Source of the DNA: Dietzia psychralcaliphila
GTDB lineage: Bacteria; Actinomycetota; Actinomycetes; Mycobacteriales; Mycobacteriaceae
Length of the DNA: 64,000 nucleotides
Reading direction: 5' to 3'
NCBI RefSeq assembly: GCF_003096095.1
Contig: NZ_CP015453.1
Location: forward strand, 2,046,001-2,110,000
Position 1 is the first letter of the stretch. Each line of letters begins with the position of its first letter. The notes under the pieces were generated by a model. The model ran no database searches and was not told the DNA's origin. It saw nothing but the letters and a program-made list of their open reading frames with translations. The position numbers and the translations under genes were made by a program. Positions 56,019 through 64,000 of this stretch are shown here, piece by piece.

Positions 56019-57595
56019 GCGACACCAGCATCGTCACGACGGACAGCCGTCACCCCACCCGGCCGGCTCCGGCGACCCACAACGTCCCGCTGGTCTTCAC
56101 GTCACTGTTGCTCGGGATGCTCATCGTGTCCCTTGGACAGATGATCTTCGCGACCGCATTGCCCACGATCGTCGCGGACCTCGGTGGGGTCGACAAGATG
56201 AGCTGGGTCATCACCGTCTACCTCCTCACCATGACCATCGGGTTGCCGGTCTACGGCAAGCTCGGTGACCAGATCGGGCGGAAGCCTCTCTTCGTCACCG
56301 CGATCCTCCTCTTCCTAGGGGGATCCGTTCTCGGCGCGCTCTCGTGGAGCATCGATGTGCTGATCGTCTCGCGCGCCATCCAGGGCCTCGGCGGTGGCGG
56401 TCTCATGGTGTTGTCCCAGGCCATCGTCGCCGACGTGGTCCCCGCCCGGCAGAGGGGCCGGTACATGGGTGTCATGGGAGCCGTGTTCGGTCTGTCATCG
56501 ATTCTCGGACCGCTGCTCGGGGGATTCTTCACCGAGGGCCCGGGCTGGCGTTGGGCGCTGTGGTTCAACCTGCCGATATGCCTGCTCACGCTCGCGGTCG
56601 CGGTTCTCTACCTGAAGTTGCCCACTCGCGGCACCGGGCGGAGCACCGACTGGCCGGGCACCGCTCTGATGGTCACGGGCACCACGGCACTCATCCTCGT
56701 GTCCTCGTGGGCCGGCAACCGCTACTCGTGGACCGATCCGGTGATCATCGGCCTCGCCGCCCTCTTCCTGATCTGCGCCGTGGCGTTCGTCCTGGTCGAG
56801 ATCAGGTCCCCGCATCCGTTGATCCCCATGACCCTGTTCGCGGAGCGCAACTTCGCGCTCTCGACGGCCGCCGGTCTCATCATCGGTGTCGCGATGTTCG
56901 GGACCATCACCTACCTGCCGACCTACATCCAGATGGTCCACGGTCTCGGCCCCACCGATGCCGGCCTGATGATGACCCCGATGATGGCCGGGATGATGGG
57001 AACCTCGATCATCGTGGGCAACATCGTGAGCCGCACCGGACGCTACAAGTGGTACCCCGTGGTCGGCACGATCATCATGGCCGTGGGCCTGTGGCTCATC
57101 AGCTCGCTCGAGGCCTCCGACACCCTGCTCCACCTCGGCGCGGTCCTCTTCGTCTTCGGCTTCGGTCTGGGCCTGTGCATGCAACTGCTCGTCCTGATCG
57201 TCCAGAACTCGTTCCCCGTGTCGATGGTCGGAACCGCCACCGCGTCCAACAATTTCTTCCGTCAGATCGGCGGAACGCTGGGGTCGGCCATCGTGGGATC
57301 GCTCTTCGTCAGCCGACTGGCGGATCTCATGGGCGAGCGGATCCCCGCCGCGGCATCGGCGATGGGACCCGAGGGAGCCGAGGTGGCCGGGTCGTTCGCG
57401 AACGGCTCCGGTGCGGCCAACTCGATGAGCCCCGAGATCCTCGCCGGCCTGCCCGGACCCCTGCACGACGCGATCGTGGGGTCCTACAACGACGCCCTGG
57501 TGCCGATATTCCTGGTGGTGGTACCCCTCCTGCTCATCGCCACGGTGCTGTTGCTGTTCATCCGGGAGGACCCCCTCAAGGAGACCGTCGACTGA
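56015..57595 (+). CDS. DHA2-type (14-helix) MFS drug/H+ antiporter
   Basis: The 526-residue protein has about 14 membrane helices and DHA motifs: LPTIVADLGG after helix 1, KLGDQIGRKP between helices 2 and 3, and the antiporter motif C-like GAVFGLSSILGPLLGGFF. Members export dyes and antibiotics. The ATG at 56015 overlaps the tetR-type stop, as in many regulator/pump pairs. The 123 bp after it (57596-57718) hold no gene. Confidence 0.92.
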   Translation: MSDTSIVTTDSRHPTRPAPATHNVPLVFTSLLLGMLIVSLGQMIFATALPTIVADLGGVDKMSWVITVYLLTMTIGLPVYGKLGDQIGRKPLFVTAILLFLGGSVLGALSWSIDVLIVSRAIQGLGGGGLMVLSQAIVADVVPARQRGRYMGVMGAVFGLSSILGPLLGGFFTEGPGWRWALWFNLPICLLTLAVAVLYLKLPTRGTGRSTDWPGTALMVTGTTALILVSSWAGNRYSWTDPVIIGLAALFLICAVAFVLVEIRSPHPLIPMTLFAERNFALSTAAGLIIGVAMFGTITYLPTYIQMVHGLGPTDAGLMMTPMMAGMMGTSIIVGNIVSRTGRYKWYPVVGTIIMAVGLWLISSLEASDTLLHLGAVLFVFGFGLGLCMQLLVLIVQNSFPVSMVGTATASNNFFRQIGGTLGSAIVGSLFVSRLADLMGERIPAAASAMGPEGAEVAGSFANGSGAANSMSPEILAGLPGPLHDAIVGSYNDALVPIFLVVVPLLLIATVLLLFIREDPLKETVD

Positions 57596-57718
57596 CCGAT
57601 GCGCCGCCGGACCCGGTGCGTGTGCTCACCGCGCCGCCGGACCGGGGTGAGGACTCCGACACGGGATCCACACTCGCGACAACCGCCCCGTCACGAGACG
57701 CCGATAGCTTGCTAAAGC

Positions 57719-58675
57719 GTGAACACTCCCCGAGAGACCGTCCTTCGATTCCTCGCCGCTCCGACCGACGTCGGCACCGGGAACCAGGTGCACACCGGCC
57801 GCATCCTCGAGTGGATCGACAAAGCCGCCTACGCCCAGGCCGCCGTGTGGTCCGGGGGCTACGCCGTCACGGCCTATGTGGGCAACGTCCGCTTTTCGCG
57901 ACCGATCGAGGCGGGGGAACTGGTCGAGGTGTCCGCGCGGCTGGTCCACACGGGCTCGACCTCGATGCACATCCAGTGCGATGTCCGGGCCTGCGATCCC
58001 GTGACCCTCGACTACCGGCACTGCGCGGAGTGCCTCGTGGTGTTCATCGCCGTCCGTGCGGGAACCCCTACCCCGGTGCCGTCGTGGCTGCCCGCCTCCC
58101 GGCTGGAGGTCCACGAGTCCGACGAGGCGGTGATGCGCATCGCCCTGAGGAAGGACATCGAGGACGCCATGGCCGACCAGAGCTACACGGAGGCGGGCAC
58201 CGCGCCCCGCTCCGCTCTACGGTTCCTCGCGGCGCCCGGCGACGTCAACTGGGGAGGGAACGTGCACGGCGGACGGATCATGTCGTGGATCGACGACGCC
58301 GCGAACCTGTGCGCGACCCACTGGTCCGGTACCCCCTGTACCTCCGTGTACGCCGGTGGGGTCCGCTTCTACCATCCGGTGAAGATCGGCCACGTCGTCG
58401 AGGTGGAGGCCCGCCTCCTGCACACCGGTCACGAGACGATGCACGTGTCCGTCCACGTCCGGTCCGGTGAGGCCACGTCGCCCGATCGGGTGTTGACGAC
58501 CCACTGCCTGGCCGTGTGCGCGGCCCTCGGCCCGGATCTCAGACCCACCCCGGTACCGCACTGGACCCCGCTGACGGCCGAGGATCACGCACTCGACGAA
58601 CACGCGCGGCACCTCATCCGGCTGCGGGGACGGGGTCGGGTCGACGGGCCCGCGCAGGTGGGGGCCGCGGTTTGA
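57719..58675 (+). CDS. Acyl-CoA thioesterase, double hotdog domain
   Basis: The 318-residue protein has two hotdog domains of about 120 residues each. Both have the same features: FLAAPTDVGTGNQVHTGRI/EWIDKAA and FLAAPGDVNWGGNVHGGRI/SWIDDAA, each with a VRF..P strand and a LVHTG/LLHTG strand. This is the layout of BFIT/Acot-type thioesterases. GTG start; no ribosome-binding site is seen and TAGCTT lies 8 nt upstream. The last codons (RVDGPAQVGAAV-stop) are duplicated in tandem downstream. Confidence 0.88.
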   Translation: MNTPRETVLRFLAAPTDVGTGNQVHTGRILEWIDKAAYAQAAVWSGGYAVTAYVGNVRFSRPIEAGELVEVSARLVHTGSTSMHIQCDVRACDPVTLDYRHCAECLVVFIAVRAGTPTPVPSWLPASRLEVHESDEAVMRIALRKDIEDAMADQSYTEAGTAPRSALRFLAAPGDVNWGGNVHGGRIMSWIDDAANLCATHWSGTPCTSVYAGGVRFYHPVKIGHVVEVEARLLHTGHETMHVSVHVRSGEATSPDRVLTTHCLAVCAALGPDLRPTPVPHWTPLTAEDHALDEHARHLIRLRGRGRVDGPAQVGAAV

Positions 58676-58748
58676 CGGGTCGACGGGCCCGCGCAGGTGG
58701 GGGCTGCGGTTTGACGGGTCGCCGGGCCCGCGCAGGTGGGGCCCGCGG
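58638..58748 (+). repeat. 39-bp tandem repeat covering the thioesterase stop codon
   Basis: Copies begin at 58638, 58677 and 58716. The unit is in frame and includes the TGA stop (58673-58675), so each extra copy would re-create the same tail and stop. Shorter repeats (14-bp AGGTGGGTCCGCGG units and GACGGGCTG/GACGGGCCG units) continue to about 58828. The 226 bp between stop codon and tRNA hold only these repeats and the terminator. Confidence 0.92.
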
Positions 58749-58866
58749 AGGTGGGTCCGCGGAGGTGGGTCCGCCGGTTGACCGGTCGACGGGCTGACGG
58801 GCCGACGGGCTGAAGGGCCGACGGGCTGCCCCGTCGGCATCACCGAGGGTCCGGAAATACAGGAAA

Positions 58867-58891
58867 CGCCCGGAGCGATGAGCTCCGGGCG
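58867..58891. terminator. Bidirectional terminator between thioesterase gene and tRNA-Glu copy 2
   Basis: Perfect 10-bp arms (58867-58876 and 58882-58891), extendable by two A-T pairs, loop GATGA. Flanking A and T runs give a short U-tract on both strands. Confidence 0.75.
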
Positions 58892-58901
58892 TTCTCGTGT
58901 G

Positions 58902-58974
58902 TACCCCCGATGGGATTCGAACCCACGCTACCGCCGTGAGAGGGCGGCGTCCTAGGCCGCTAGACGACGGGGGC
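58902..58974 (-). tRNA. tRNA-Glu (CTC), copy 2
   Basis: Sequence identical over all 73 nt to the gene at 55140-55212, with anticodon CTC. It is 53 bp downstream of tRNA-Gln on the same strand and is probably co-transcribed with it. This copy is the one in the conserved glnU-gluU order beside gltX. Confidence 0.95.
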
Positions 58975-59027
58975 TCAGGACGCGGATCCGCGAGGAACCG
59001 CTGCAGTGAGCGCGCGAACGCGCTCAG

Positions 59028-59099
59028 CTGGCCTACCAGGACTCGAACCTAGAACGACGGTACCAGAAACCGCTGTGTTGCCAATTACACCATAGGCCA
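59028..59099 (-). tRNA. tRNA-Gln (CTG)
   Basis: A 72-nt cloverleaf: acceptor stem TGGCCTA/TAGGCCA, discriminator G, T-arm GGTTCGAGTCC, anticodon loop TTCTGGT with anticodon CTG. CCA not encoded. U1-A72 acceptor pairing is typical for tRNA-Gln. Promoter at 59151-59179. Confidence 0.94.
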
Positions 59100-59122
59100 C
59101 TGTATTCACTTGATTCACTTGT

Positions 59123-59140
59123 TCGCCCCTTGCGGGGCGA
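59123..59140 (-). other. Short hairpin in the tRNA-Gln leader
   Basis: 7-bp arms (59123-59129 and 59134-59140), loop TTGC. It lies between the predicted tRNA promoter and tRNA-Gln, so it could be a processing element, or instead the gltX terminator. Confidence 0.45.
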
Positions 59141-59150
59141 CCTCGAAGAG

Positions 59151-59179
59151 ACTATCAAAGCACCGAGGGTGAATAGCAA
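59151..59179 (-). promoter_or_regulatory. tRNA-Gln/tRNA-Glu operon promoter
   Basis: Minus-strand TTGCTA (59179-59174), 17-bp spacer, GATAGT (59156-59151), directly after the gltX stop codon. Confidence 0.55.
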
Positions 59180-59188
59180 ATCGCCTGG

Positions 59189-60673
59189 TCATTCCGCGAC
59201 GGGCGCGGCCCGGAGACGGGCCAGTGTGACCTCGCGCCCCAGCAGTTCCAGCGACTCGAACAGCGGCGGCGAGATGTGTGATCCGGTGACCGCGACCCGC
59301 ACCGGTCCGTAGGCCTTGCGCGGCTTGATACCGAGATCGTCGACCAGCGCACCGGACAGTGCCGCTTCGATGGCCGGAGTGCTCCACTCCTGCACCGATT
59401 CCAGTGCGGCGACCGCCGCGTCCACGACCTCACGGGCCTCGGCCTTGAGGTTCTTGGCCGCAGACTGCGGATCCACGACGAACTCCGCCTCGTCCACCAC
59501 CAGGAAGCGGATGAGACTCCATGCGTCGGACAGCACGACGATGCGGGTCTGCAACAGGTCCGCCACAACCGCCCAGCGATCGCCGTCCAGCTCCGCGGGG
59601 AGCGTCAGGCCGTCCTCGGAGGGGTGCGCCTCCAGGAAGGCCCTCAGACGCCGCGCGAACTCCTCCGGTGCCAGCTGCCGGATGTGCTCTGCATTGATCG
59701 CATCGGCCTTCTTCTGGTCGAACCGCGCCGGGTTGGCGTTGACCTGGCGCACGTCGAAGGCGTCCACCATCTCCTGCAGGGAGAACACGTCGCGGTCTTC
59801 CGACAGCCCCCAGCCCAGCAGCGCCAGATAGTTGAGCAGCCCCTCGGGCAGCATGCCGCGGTCGCGGTGCAGGAACAGATCCGACTCCGGGTCACGCTTG
59901 GAGAGTTTCTTGTTGCCGTCGCCCATGACGAACGGAAGGTGCCCGAACTCGGGGACCCGGTCGGCCACGCCGATCCGCGTCAACGCGCGGTAGAGCGCGA
60001 TCTGGCGCGGGGTCGAGCTGAGCAGGTCCTCGCCACGCAGGACGTGGGTGATCTGCATGAGCGCGTCGTCCACCGGGTTGACCAACGTGTACAGCGGGAC
60101 CCCGTTGCCACGGGTGAGCGCGAAATCGGGAACGGTACCGGCCCTGAAGACGGTCTCCCCGCGGACGAGGTCGTCCCATCCCAGGTCCTCGTCCGGCATC
60201 CGGAGACGGACCACGGCGCCACGGCCCTCGTCGCGGTAGGCCTGCTTCTGCTCCTCCGTCAGGTCCCGGTCGAAGCCGTCGTAGCCGAGCTTGGGATCAC
60301 GTCCGGCGGCCCGGTGGCGGGCCTCGACCTCCTCCGCGGTCGAGAAGGACTCGTAGGCCTCCCCCGCCTCGACGAGCTTACGAACCACCTCGAGGTGCTG
60401 GTCGCGTCGCTCGGACTGGCGGTAGGGGGCGTACGGCCCGCCCACCTCGGGCCCCTCGTCCCAGTCCAGCCCGAGCCACCGGAGCGCATCGAGTAGCGCC
60501 TGGTACGACTCCTCCGAGTCGCGTGCGGCGTCGGTGTCCTCGATGCGGAAGACGAAGGTCCCGCCCGTGTGCCGGGCGTGAGCCCAGTTGAACAGCGCCG
60601 TCCGGACGAGCCCCACATGGGGCGTGCCGGTGGGAGACGGGCAGAAGCGGACACGGACGTCTGGGGCTGTCAT
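59189..60673 (-). CDS. gltX: Glutamyl-tRNA synthetase
   Basis: GltX charges tRNA-Glu, and in actinobacteria usually also tRNA-Gln, which is then amidated by GatCAB. The 494-residue protein has the class I signature [10 protein letters not shown] (HIGH-like), RIEDTD, and [10 protein letters not shown] in place of KMSKS. ATG 60673 has AGGA 8 nt upstream and fits the family start [15 protein letters not shown]. It lies beside tRNA-Gln and tRNA-Glu, its own substrates. Confidence 0.96.
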   Translation of the reverse strand: MTAPDVRVRFCPSPTGTPHVGLVRTALFNWAHARHTGGTFVFRIEDTDAARDSEESYQALLDALRWLGLDWDEGPEVGGPYAPYRQSERRDQHLEVVRKLVEAGEAYESFSTAEEVEARHRAAGRDPKLGYDGFDRDLTEEQKQAYRDEGRGAVVRLRMPDEDLGWDDLVRGETVFRAGTVPDFALTRGNGVPLYTLVNPVDDALMQITHVLRGEDLLSSTPRQIALYRALTRIGVADRVPEFGHLPFVMGDGNKKLSKRDPESDLFLHRDRGMLPEGLLNYLALLGWGLSEDRDVFSLQEMVDAFDVRQVNANPARFDQKKADAINAEHIRQLAPEEFARRLRAFLEAHPSEDGLTLPAELDGDRWAVVADLLQTRIVVLSDAWSLIRFLVVDEAEFVVDPQSAAKNLKAEAREVVDAAVAALESVQEWSTPAIEAALSGALVDDLGIKPRKAYGPVRVAVTGSHISPPLFESLELLGREVTLARLRAAPVAE

Positions 60674-60797
60674 ACCCACCATCCTAGTGACGGTCCCGGC
60701 TCGCACCCCCGCGCAGGACCGGCCTAGGATCGGCCGGGTACCCGTGGCACGCCACTCACGCGCGATCCACGCCCATCAGAGTCGAGGGAGGCGAGCC

Positions 60798-61928
60798 GTG
60801 GCGTCAGGGCCCCACCCCGACGCCGCCAGGCCTGTCACCGCTCCGGACTTCCTGCTGTCCCGCCACACCGGATCCCTCCGGACGCAGGGCGCCCTCCGCG
60901 TCTTCCCCGACCCGGCCGACGCGGCGCTGGCCCTCCGGTCCGGCGACTGCGGACTCGTGGTGGGAGCCATCGGGTTCGAGCCGGACGCCCCGGCGGCACT
61001 GGTCGAGCCCGACATCGTGGTCCGTACCGACGGCCCCCTCGAGCCCCCCGCCTACTTCCGCGCGATCCGCACACGCGCCCGCGTCGCCGAGGAACTCCCC
61101 ACGACGGAGGTCCACCGGAGACGGGTGGCCACCGCGATCGCGGGTATCCGCGCCGGCGGACTGGCCAAGGTGGTGCTCGCCCGCGCGGTCCGGCTCGTGG
61201 CCGAGGAGACGATCGACCCCCATGCGGTGTGCGCCGCACTCATCGACTCGAGCCCGTCCGCCGACGGCTTCCTGGTCGACCTGTCCCCCGCGGGCGGGGT
61301 CCACACCGGCCGGGTCCTGGTGGGGTCGAGCCCCGAGCTCCTCGTCCGCCGCCGCGGCGACATCGTGGAGTGTCATCCCCTCGCAGGTTCGGCTCCCCGC
61401 TCCGCTGACCCGGCCGTGGACCAGGCCTCGGGGCGCGCGCTGCAGGCTTCGGGCAAGGACGCCGCCGAGCACGCGTTCGTGGTGGAATCCCTGGCGGCAG
61501 CTCTCGCCCCCCTCTGCCGCGGACTGGAGATACCCGAGCACCCGTCGCTCACCTCGACCCGCGAGATGTGGCACCTGGGGACCCGCATCCGCGGGCGGAT
61601 CGCCGACACCCGCACGACGGCTCTGGACCTCGCGTTGGCCGTCCACCCCACTCCCGCCGTGTGCGGGACACCCACGGCCGAGGCGCGGCGGGTGATCGCC
61701 GGGATCGAGGGCGAGAGGGGTTTCTACTCGGGAGCAGTCGGATGGGCCGACGCGGGCGGCGACGGCGATTGGATGGTCACCATCCGCTGTGCCGAGATCG
61801 ACGCCGATCGCGCCGGTGCCCTGGCCTGGGCGGGCGGGGGGCTCGTCGCCGACTCCGATCCCGACGACGAGGTGGCCGAGACGGCCGCCAAACTCCGCAC
61901 GGTCCTCACAGCGTTGGGCGCCGTCTGA
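60798..61928 (+). CDS. Isochorismate synthase
   Basis: The enzyme converts chorismate to isochorismate for menaquinone or salicylate/catechol siderophores. The 376-residue protein has the family blocks LAKVVLARAV (lysine base), LVGSSPELLVRRRGDIVECHPLAGSAPRS, and GERGFYSGAVGWADAGGDGDW. GTG 60798 has GGGAGG 6 nt upstream. Length fits EntC/MenF-type enzymes (compare Rv3215). No other men or siderophore genes are adjacent, so the pathway cannot be decided. Divergent from gltX; convergent with the FAH gene. Confidence 0.88.
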   Translation: MASGPHPDAARPVTAPDFLLSRHTGSLRTQGALRVFPDPADAALALRSGDCGLVVGAIGFEPDAPAALVEPDIVVRTDGPLEPPAYFRAIRTRARVAEELPTTEVHRRRVATAIAGIRAGGLAKVVLARAVRLVAEETIDPHAVCAALIDSSPSADGFLVDLSPAGGVHTGRVLVGSSPELLVRRRGDIVECHPLAGSAPRSADPAVDQASGRALQASGKDAAEHAFVVESLAAALAPLCRGLEIPEHPSLTSTREMWHLGTRIRGRIADTRTTALDLALAVHPTPAVCGTPTAEARRVIAGIEGERGFYSGAVGWADAGGDGDWMVTIRCAEIDADRAGALAWAGGGLVADSDPDDEVAETAAKLRTVLTALGAV

Positions 61929-61967
61929 CCCGACCCCCGGACCGGCGGTCGACCGCCGCGGGTCGGG
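61929..61967. terminator. Bidirectional terminator between convergent genes
   Basis: Outer 8-bp arms (61929-61936 and 61960-61967) enclose a perfect 14-nt palindrome (61944-61957). It fills nearly the whole 46-bp gap. Confidence 0.7.
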
Positions 61968-61974
61968 ATCCGAC

Positions 61975-62769
61975 CTACCTGTCGACCACGGGGTTGGTCA
62001 GAGATCCGATGCCCTCGATCTCCACGGTCACACGGTCGCCGGGGAGCATCGGTCCGACTCCGGCCGGGGTACCCGTCAGCACGACGTCGCCCGGTAGCAG
62101 GGTCATGACCCTGCTCACGTACTCGATGATCTCGCCCACGGTGTGCATGAACTGAGAGGTGTTGCCGTCCTGGCGTACCTCCGAGGTTCCGTCCGGGTGG
62201 TGGAGGGTGGTGCGGACGTCGAGGCCGTTGGGGTCGAGGTCGGTGACGATCCACGGGCCCAGCGGGCAGAAGGTGTCGTAGCCCTTTCCCCGGGTCCACT
62301 GACCGTCCGAGAGCTGCTGGTCGCGAGCCGTCACGTCATTCGCGCAGGTGTATCCCAGGATCACCTCATGGGCACGGGCGGCCGAGACGTCGCGACAGGG
62401 TTGACCGATCACCACGGCGAGCTCGCCCTCGTGGTCCACCCGCTCGGAACTGGGCGGGTAGGCGATCGCGGCCTCGGGGCCGACCACAGAGGTGTTGGGC
62501 TTGAGGAAGATCAGGGGCTCACTGGGCGCCTCGGACCCCATCTCCTGGGCGTGCTCGGCGTAGTTCTTACCGACGCACACCACCTTGGAGGCGAGGATGG
62601 GCGCGAGTAACCGGACGTCGGCCAACGGCCATTCACGACCGGTGAACTCGGGGGTGCCGAAGGGGTGTTCCGAGATCTCCGCGCAGGTGAGCGCGGCGGG
62701 ATCGGAGACGTCACCGCGGACCTCGACGAAGGCGAATCCCTGCGGGTGGGCGATACGGGCGAGACGCAT
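61975..62769 (-). CDS. Fumarylacetoacetate hydrolase (FAH) family protein
   Basis: The 264-residue protein has an N-terminal domain of about 60 residues and the FAH core: KVVCVGKNYAEHAQEMG, PLIFLKPNTSVVGP, DHEGELAVVIG (metal Glu pair), GYTCANDVTARD, KGYDTFCPLGPW and PGDVVLTGTPAGVGP. Family members are 2-hydroxyhepta-2,4-diene-1,7-dioate isomerases, acylpyruvases or oxaloacetate decarboxylases. It matches Rv2993c next to gltX in M. tuberculosis; substrate not known. Confidence 0.9.
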   Translation of the reverse strand: MRLARIAHPQGFAFVEVRGDVSDPAALTCAEISEHPFGTPEFTGREWPLADVRLLAPILASKVVCVGKNYAEHAQEMGSEAPSEPLIFLKPNTSVVGPEAAIAYPPSSERVDHEGELAVVIGQPCRDVSAARAHEVILGYTCANDVTARDQQLSDGQWTRGKGYDTFCPLGPWIVTDLDPNGLDVRTTLHHPDGTSEVRQDGNTSQFMHTVGEIIEYVSRVMTLLPGDVVLTGTPAGVGPMLPGDRVTVEIEGIGSLTNPVVDR

Positions 62770-62779
62770 ACCCGCGATC

Positions 62780-63496
62780 CTATGCCGTTCGCAGATCCCG
62801 GAGCGTCGTGACCCCGCGGTCGTGCAACTCCGCCGTCTGTGCCAGGTACAACTCCGCGCACGCGAGGGCGTCGATCAACGCGTCGTGTGCCCGGTAGCGG
62901 GGAAGGCCGTACCGTTCCCTGGCATTCCACAGCCGGAGTTCGTCCGGGGAGGACTCCGGGGCGAAACCCATGTCGACGCCTCCCCCGAGTACCCGGCGGT
63001 GGAGTTCGAGGGTGTCGACGGGGACGAACGGCGGCCGCACTCCGTGCCCAGACGTGCACAGTGCGCCGAGGAAGTCCGTTTCTATACGACTGTAGTGGGC
63101 TACCAGCACCCGACCGGTCAACGCCGCGAAGACCCGTTCCAGGAAGACGTCCACCCCCACTCCGGTCGCCACCGTGTCGTCGGTGATCCCGTGCACCGTG
63201 GCGCTCTGACCCACTCCCTCGACCTCGTCGGCGCCATCGGCCCGCAGGAGCATCGCCTGCGCACCGCCGAGCACGATCCGATCACCGTCCACCGGCACCA
63301 GCCCCACTGACAGGACCCTGTCCCGCCGTGGATCGAGGCCGGTGGTCTCCACGTCCATCGCCAGCAGCGGCAGGTCCGCCAGCGGGGTCGACGGCCCCGG
63401 AGGTGGGGTCTCGAGGTAGCGCCGGAGCGGACCGTCCGGAAGGCGCCGTGCGGAGCGACGCCGGCGCCCGGCCCCGGTGAACCACTCGCGCATCAC
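62780..63496 (-). CDS. DEDDh 3'-5' exonuclease (DnaQ-like)
   Basis: The 238-residue protein has an N-terminal basic segment (residues 1-40) and an exonuclease domain: ExoI DVETTGLDP (D, E), ExoII with HYSRIETDFL, and ExoIII HDALIDALACAELYL, in the DEDDh style. It could be a proofreading-like or RNA exonuclease. The GTG start overlaps the DUF294 gene stop by 4 bp; this pairing of exonuclease with a DUF294/CBS protein is common in actinobacteria. Confidence 0.88.
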   Translation of the reverse strand: MMREWFTGAGRRRRSARRLPDGPLRRYLETPPPGPSTPLADLPLLAMDVETTGLDPRRDRVLSVGLVPVDGDRIVLGGAQAMLLRADGADEVEGVGQSATVHGITDDTVATGVGVDVFLERVFAALTGRVLVAHYSRIETDFLGALCTSGHGVRPPFVPVDTLELHRRVLGGGVDMGFAPESSPDELRLWNARERYGLPRYRAHDALIDALACAELYLAQTAELHDRGVTTLRDLRTA

Positions 63497-64000
63497 ATCT
63501 GCCCGACCCGGTACTTCAGGGCGAGCGAGCCCTGCACCCCGGCGATGATGCGGAAGGCGGCGCGGAGACGGTGGCGATCGGCGGAGCTGAGTGTGCCGGG
63601 GTCGACGTGGTTGTCCTGTGGGTCGTCGTCGGCGATCTGACGTGCATGGTGGCGATAGGTCAGACCGCGCAGGAACCGGAAGGCCTCGCCGAGGTCCTCC
63701 GCGTCAGCACGCGCGATCACACCGGCACCGGCCGCGGCGTCGAGTCGGCCGAGGGTGGACACCTCGTCCAGGCCCGCCGAGAGGGCGTGCACCCGCGCGA
63801 TCTGGACCACGGGCGCGATCCCGCCCGCCTTGAGGTCCAGAGTGTTGCGGTACTCGCCCCGTCGTGCCACCACCAAGCCGCGGAAGAAGCCCAGCGGCGG
63901 GTGCCAGTCGCAGGCTATTCGCGCCAGGTGCGTCTGGAACCGCCGGCTGCCCTCGGCGCGCCGCAGCATCTCACCACGCACCCGCATGAACAGCGAGGTG
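63493..64000 (-). CDS. DUF294 (putative nucleotidyltransferase/CBS) protein, C-terminal part
   Basis: The reading frame runs off the window end; about 168 C-terminal residues are seen. They match the DUF294_C substrate-binding region: LKAGGIAPVVQIARVHAL and EAFRFLRGLTYRHHARQI, then RHRLRAAFRIIAGVQG. Full-length members have a CBS pair and a GlnD-like nucleotidyltransferase, and are often near acetate symporters. Those parts lie outside the window, so the role is inferred from the family only. Confidence 0.82.
   Translation of the reverse strand, partial: TSLFMRVRGEMLRRAEGSRRFQTHLARIACDWHPPLGFFRGLVVARRGEYRNTLDLKAGGIAPVVQIARVHALSAGLDEVSTLGRLDAAAGAGVIARADAEDLGEAFRFLRGLTYRHHARQIADDDPQDNHVDPGTLSSADRHRLRAAFRIIAGVQGSLALKYRVGQM

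Noticed and set aside
57601-57650. Repeated GCGCCGCCGGACC after the MFS gene
   Set aside because: Two copies about 32 bp apart without a full-length repeated unit; could be chance in GC-rich sequence and does not touch the stop codon.
58638-58828. CRISPR-like array
   Set aside because: Units are directly adjacent without unique spacers, periods differ between parts, and there are no cas genes.

Overview
The window is a high-GC, gene-dense chromosomal segment from an actinobacterium of the order Mycobacteriales. Gene order follows the conserved Mycobacterium tuberculosis block that runs from cdsA-frr-pyrH-tsf-rpsB through xerC-dprA-comM, rnhB-lepB-rplS-trmD-rimM-rpsP-ffh, glnD-glnB-amt-ftsY-smc, mutM-rnc-sepIVA, coaD-rsmD-recG, thiL-ddl-gpsA-fbiD-ppk1-mutT1 and hupB-leuDC to gltX. 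The mycobacterial pks/PDIM genes are absent, proteins diverge moderately from mycobacterial ones, and extra genes are inserted. A Dietzia-like or related non-mycobacterial genus fits best, but the genus is inference.

Layout. 1-5936: lipid, nucleotide and translation factor genes (cdsA partial, frr, pyrH, tsf, rpsB), a divergent M23-like protein and xerC. 5937-8441: an accessory island (DUF1772 membrane protein, NAD(P)-binding protein, divergent AraC regulator). 8442-18025: dprA-comM-yraN, DUF2469-rnhB-lepB, rplS, trmD-rimM-KH-rpsP and ffh. 18026-22436: the nitrogen operon amt-glnB plus glnD, preceded by a well-formed GlnR-type box. 22468-27568: ftsY and divergent sdhCAB. 27680-36798: a small HTH gene, then the right-to-left series coaD/rsmD, sepIVA, DUF177-rnc-mutM-osmC-acyP and smc. 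36858-47769: recG with a DAK2/FakA-like kinase, an enoyl-CoA hydratase, ung, a gamma-carbonic anhydrase-like protein, thiL, DUF3515, ddl, gpsA, then fbiD-ppk1-mutT1 as overlapping genes. 50789-54142: HU, leuDC and a divergent LtbR-like IclR regulator. 54210-58974: a binding-protein-like lipoprotein gene, then a TetR-MFS-thioesterase segment bounded by two identical tRNA-Glu genes. 59028-64000: tRNA-Gln, gltX, isochorismate synthase, a FAH-family protein, an exonuclease and a partial DUF294 protein.

Most genes form compact operons with 1-4 bp stop/start overlaps. Several starts (lepB, ftsY, smc, ltbR, tetR) sit 6-8 nt after a -10-like hexamer, consistent with leaderless mRNAs.

No CRISPR array, prophage, IS element or obvious defence system was found. 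The most unusual structure is a recurrent one: several unrelated genes (DUF1772, AraC, coaD, thioesterase, and less strictly recG and ung) carry short tandem duplications at or across their stop codons, with different units (9, 13, 15, 29, 39 and 41 bp). The second is the 3.76 kb segment between duplicate tRNA-Glu genes, which could be gained or lost by recombination. I see no convincing undescribed multi-gene system; the rest is housekeeping with modest accessory insertions.
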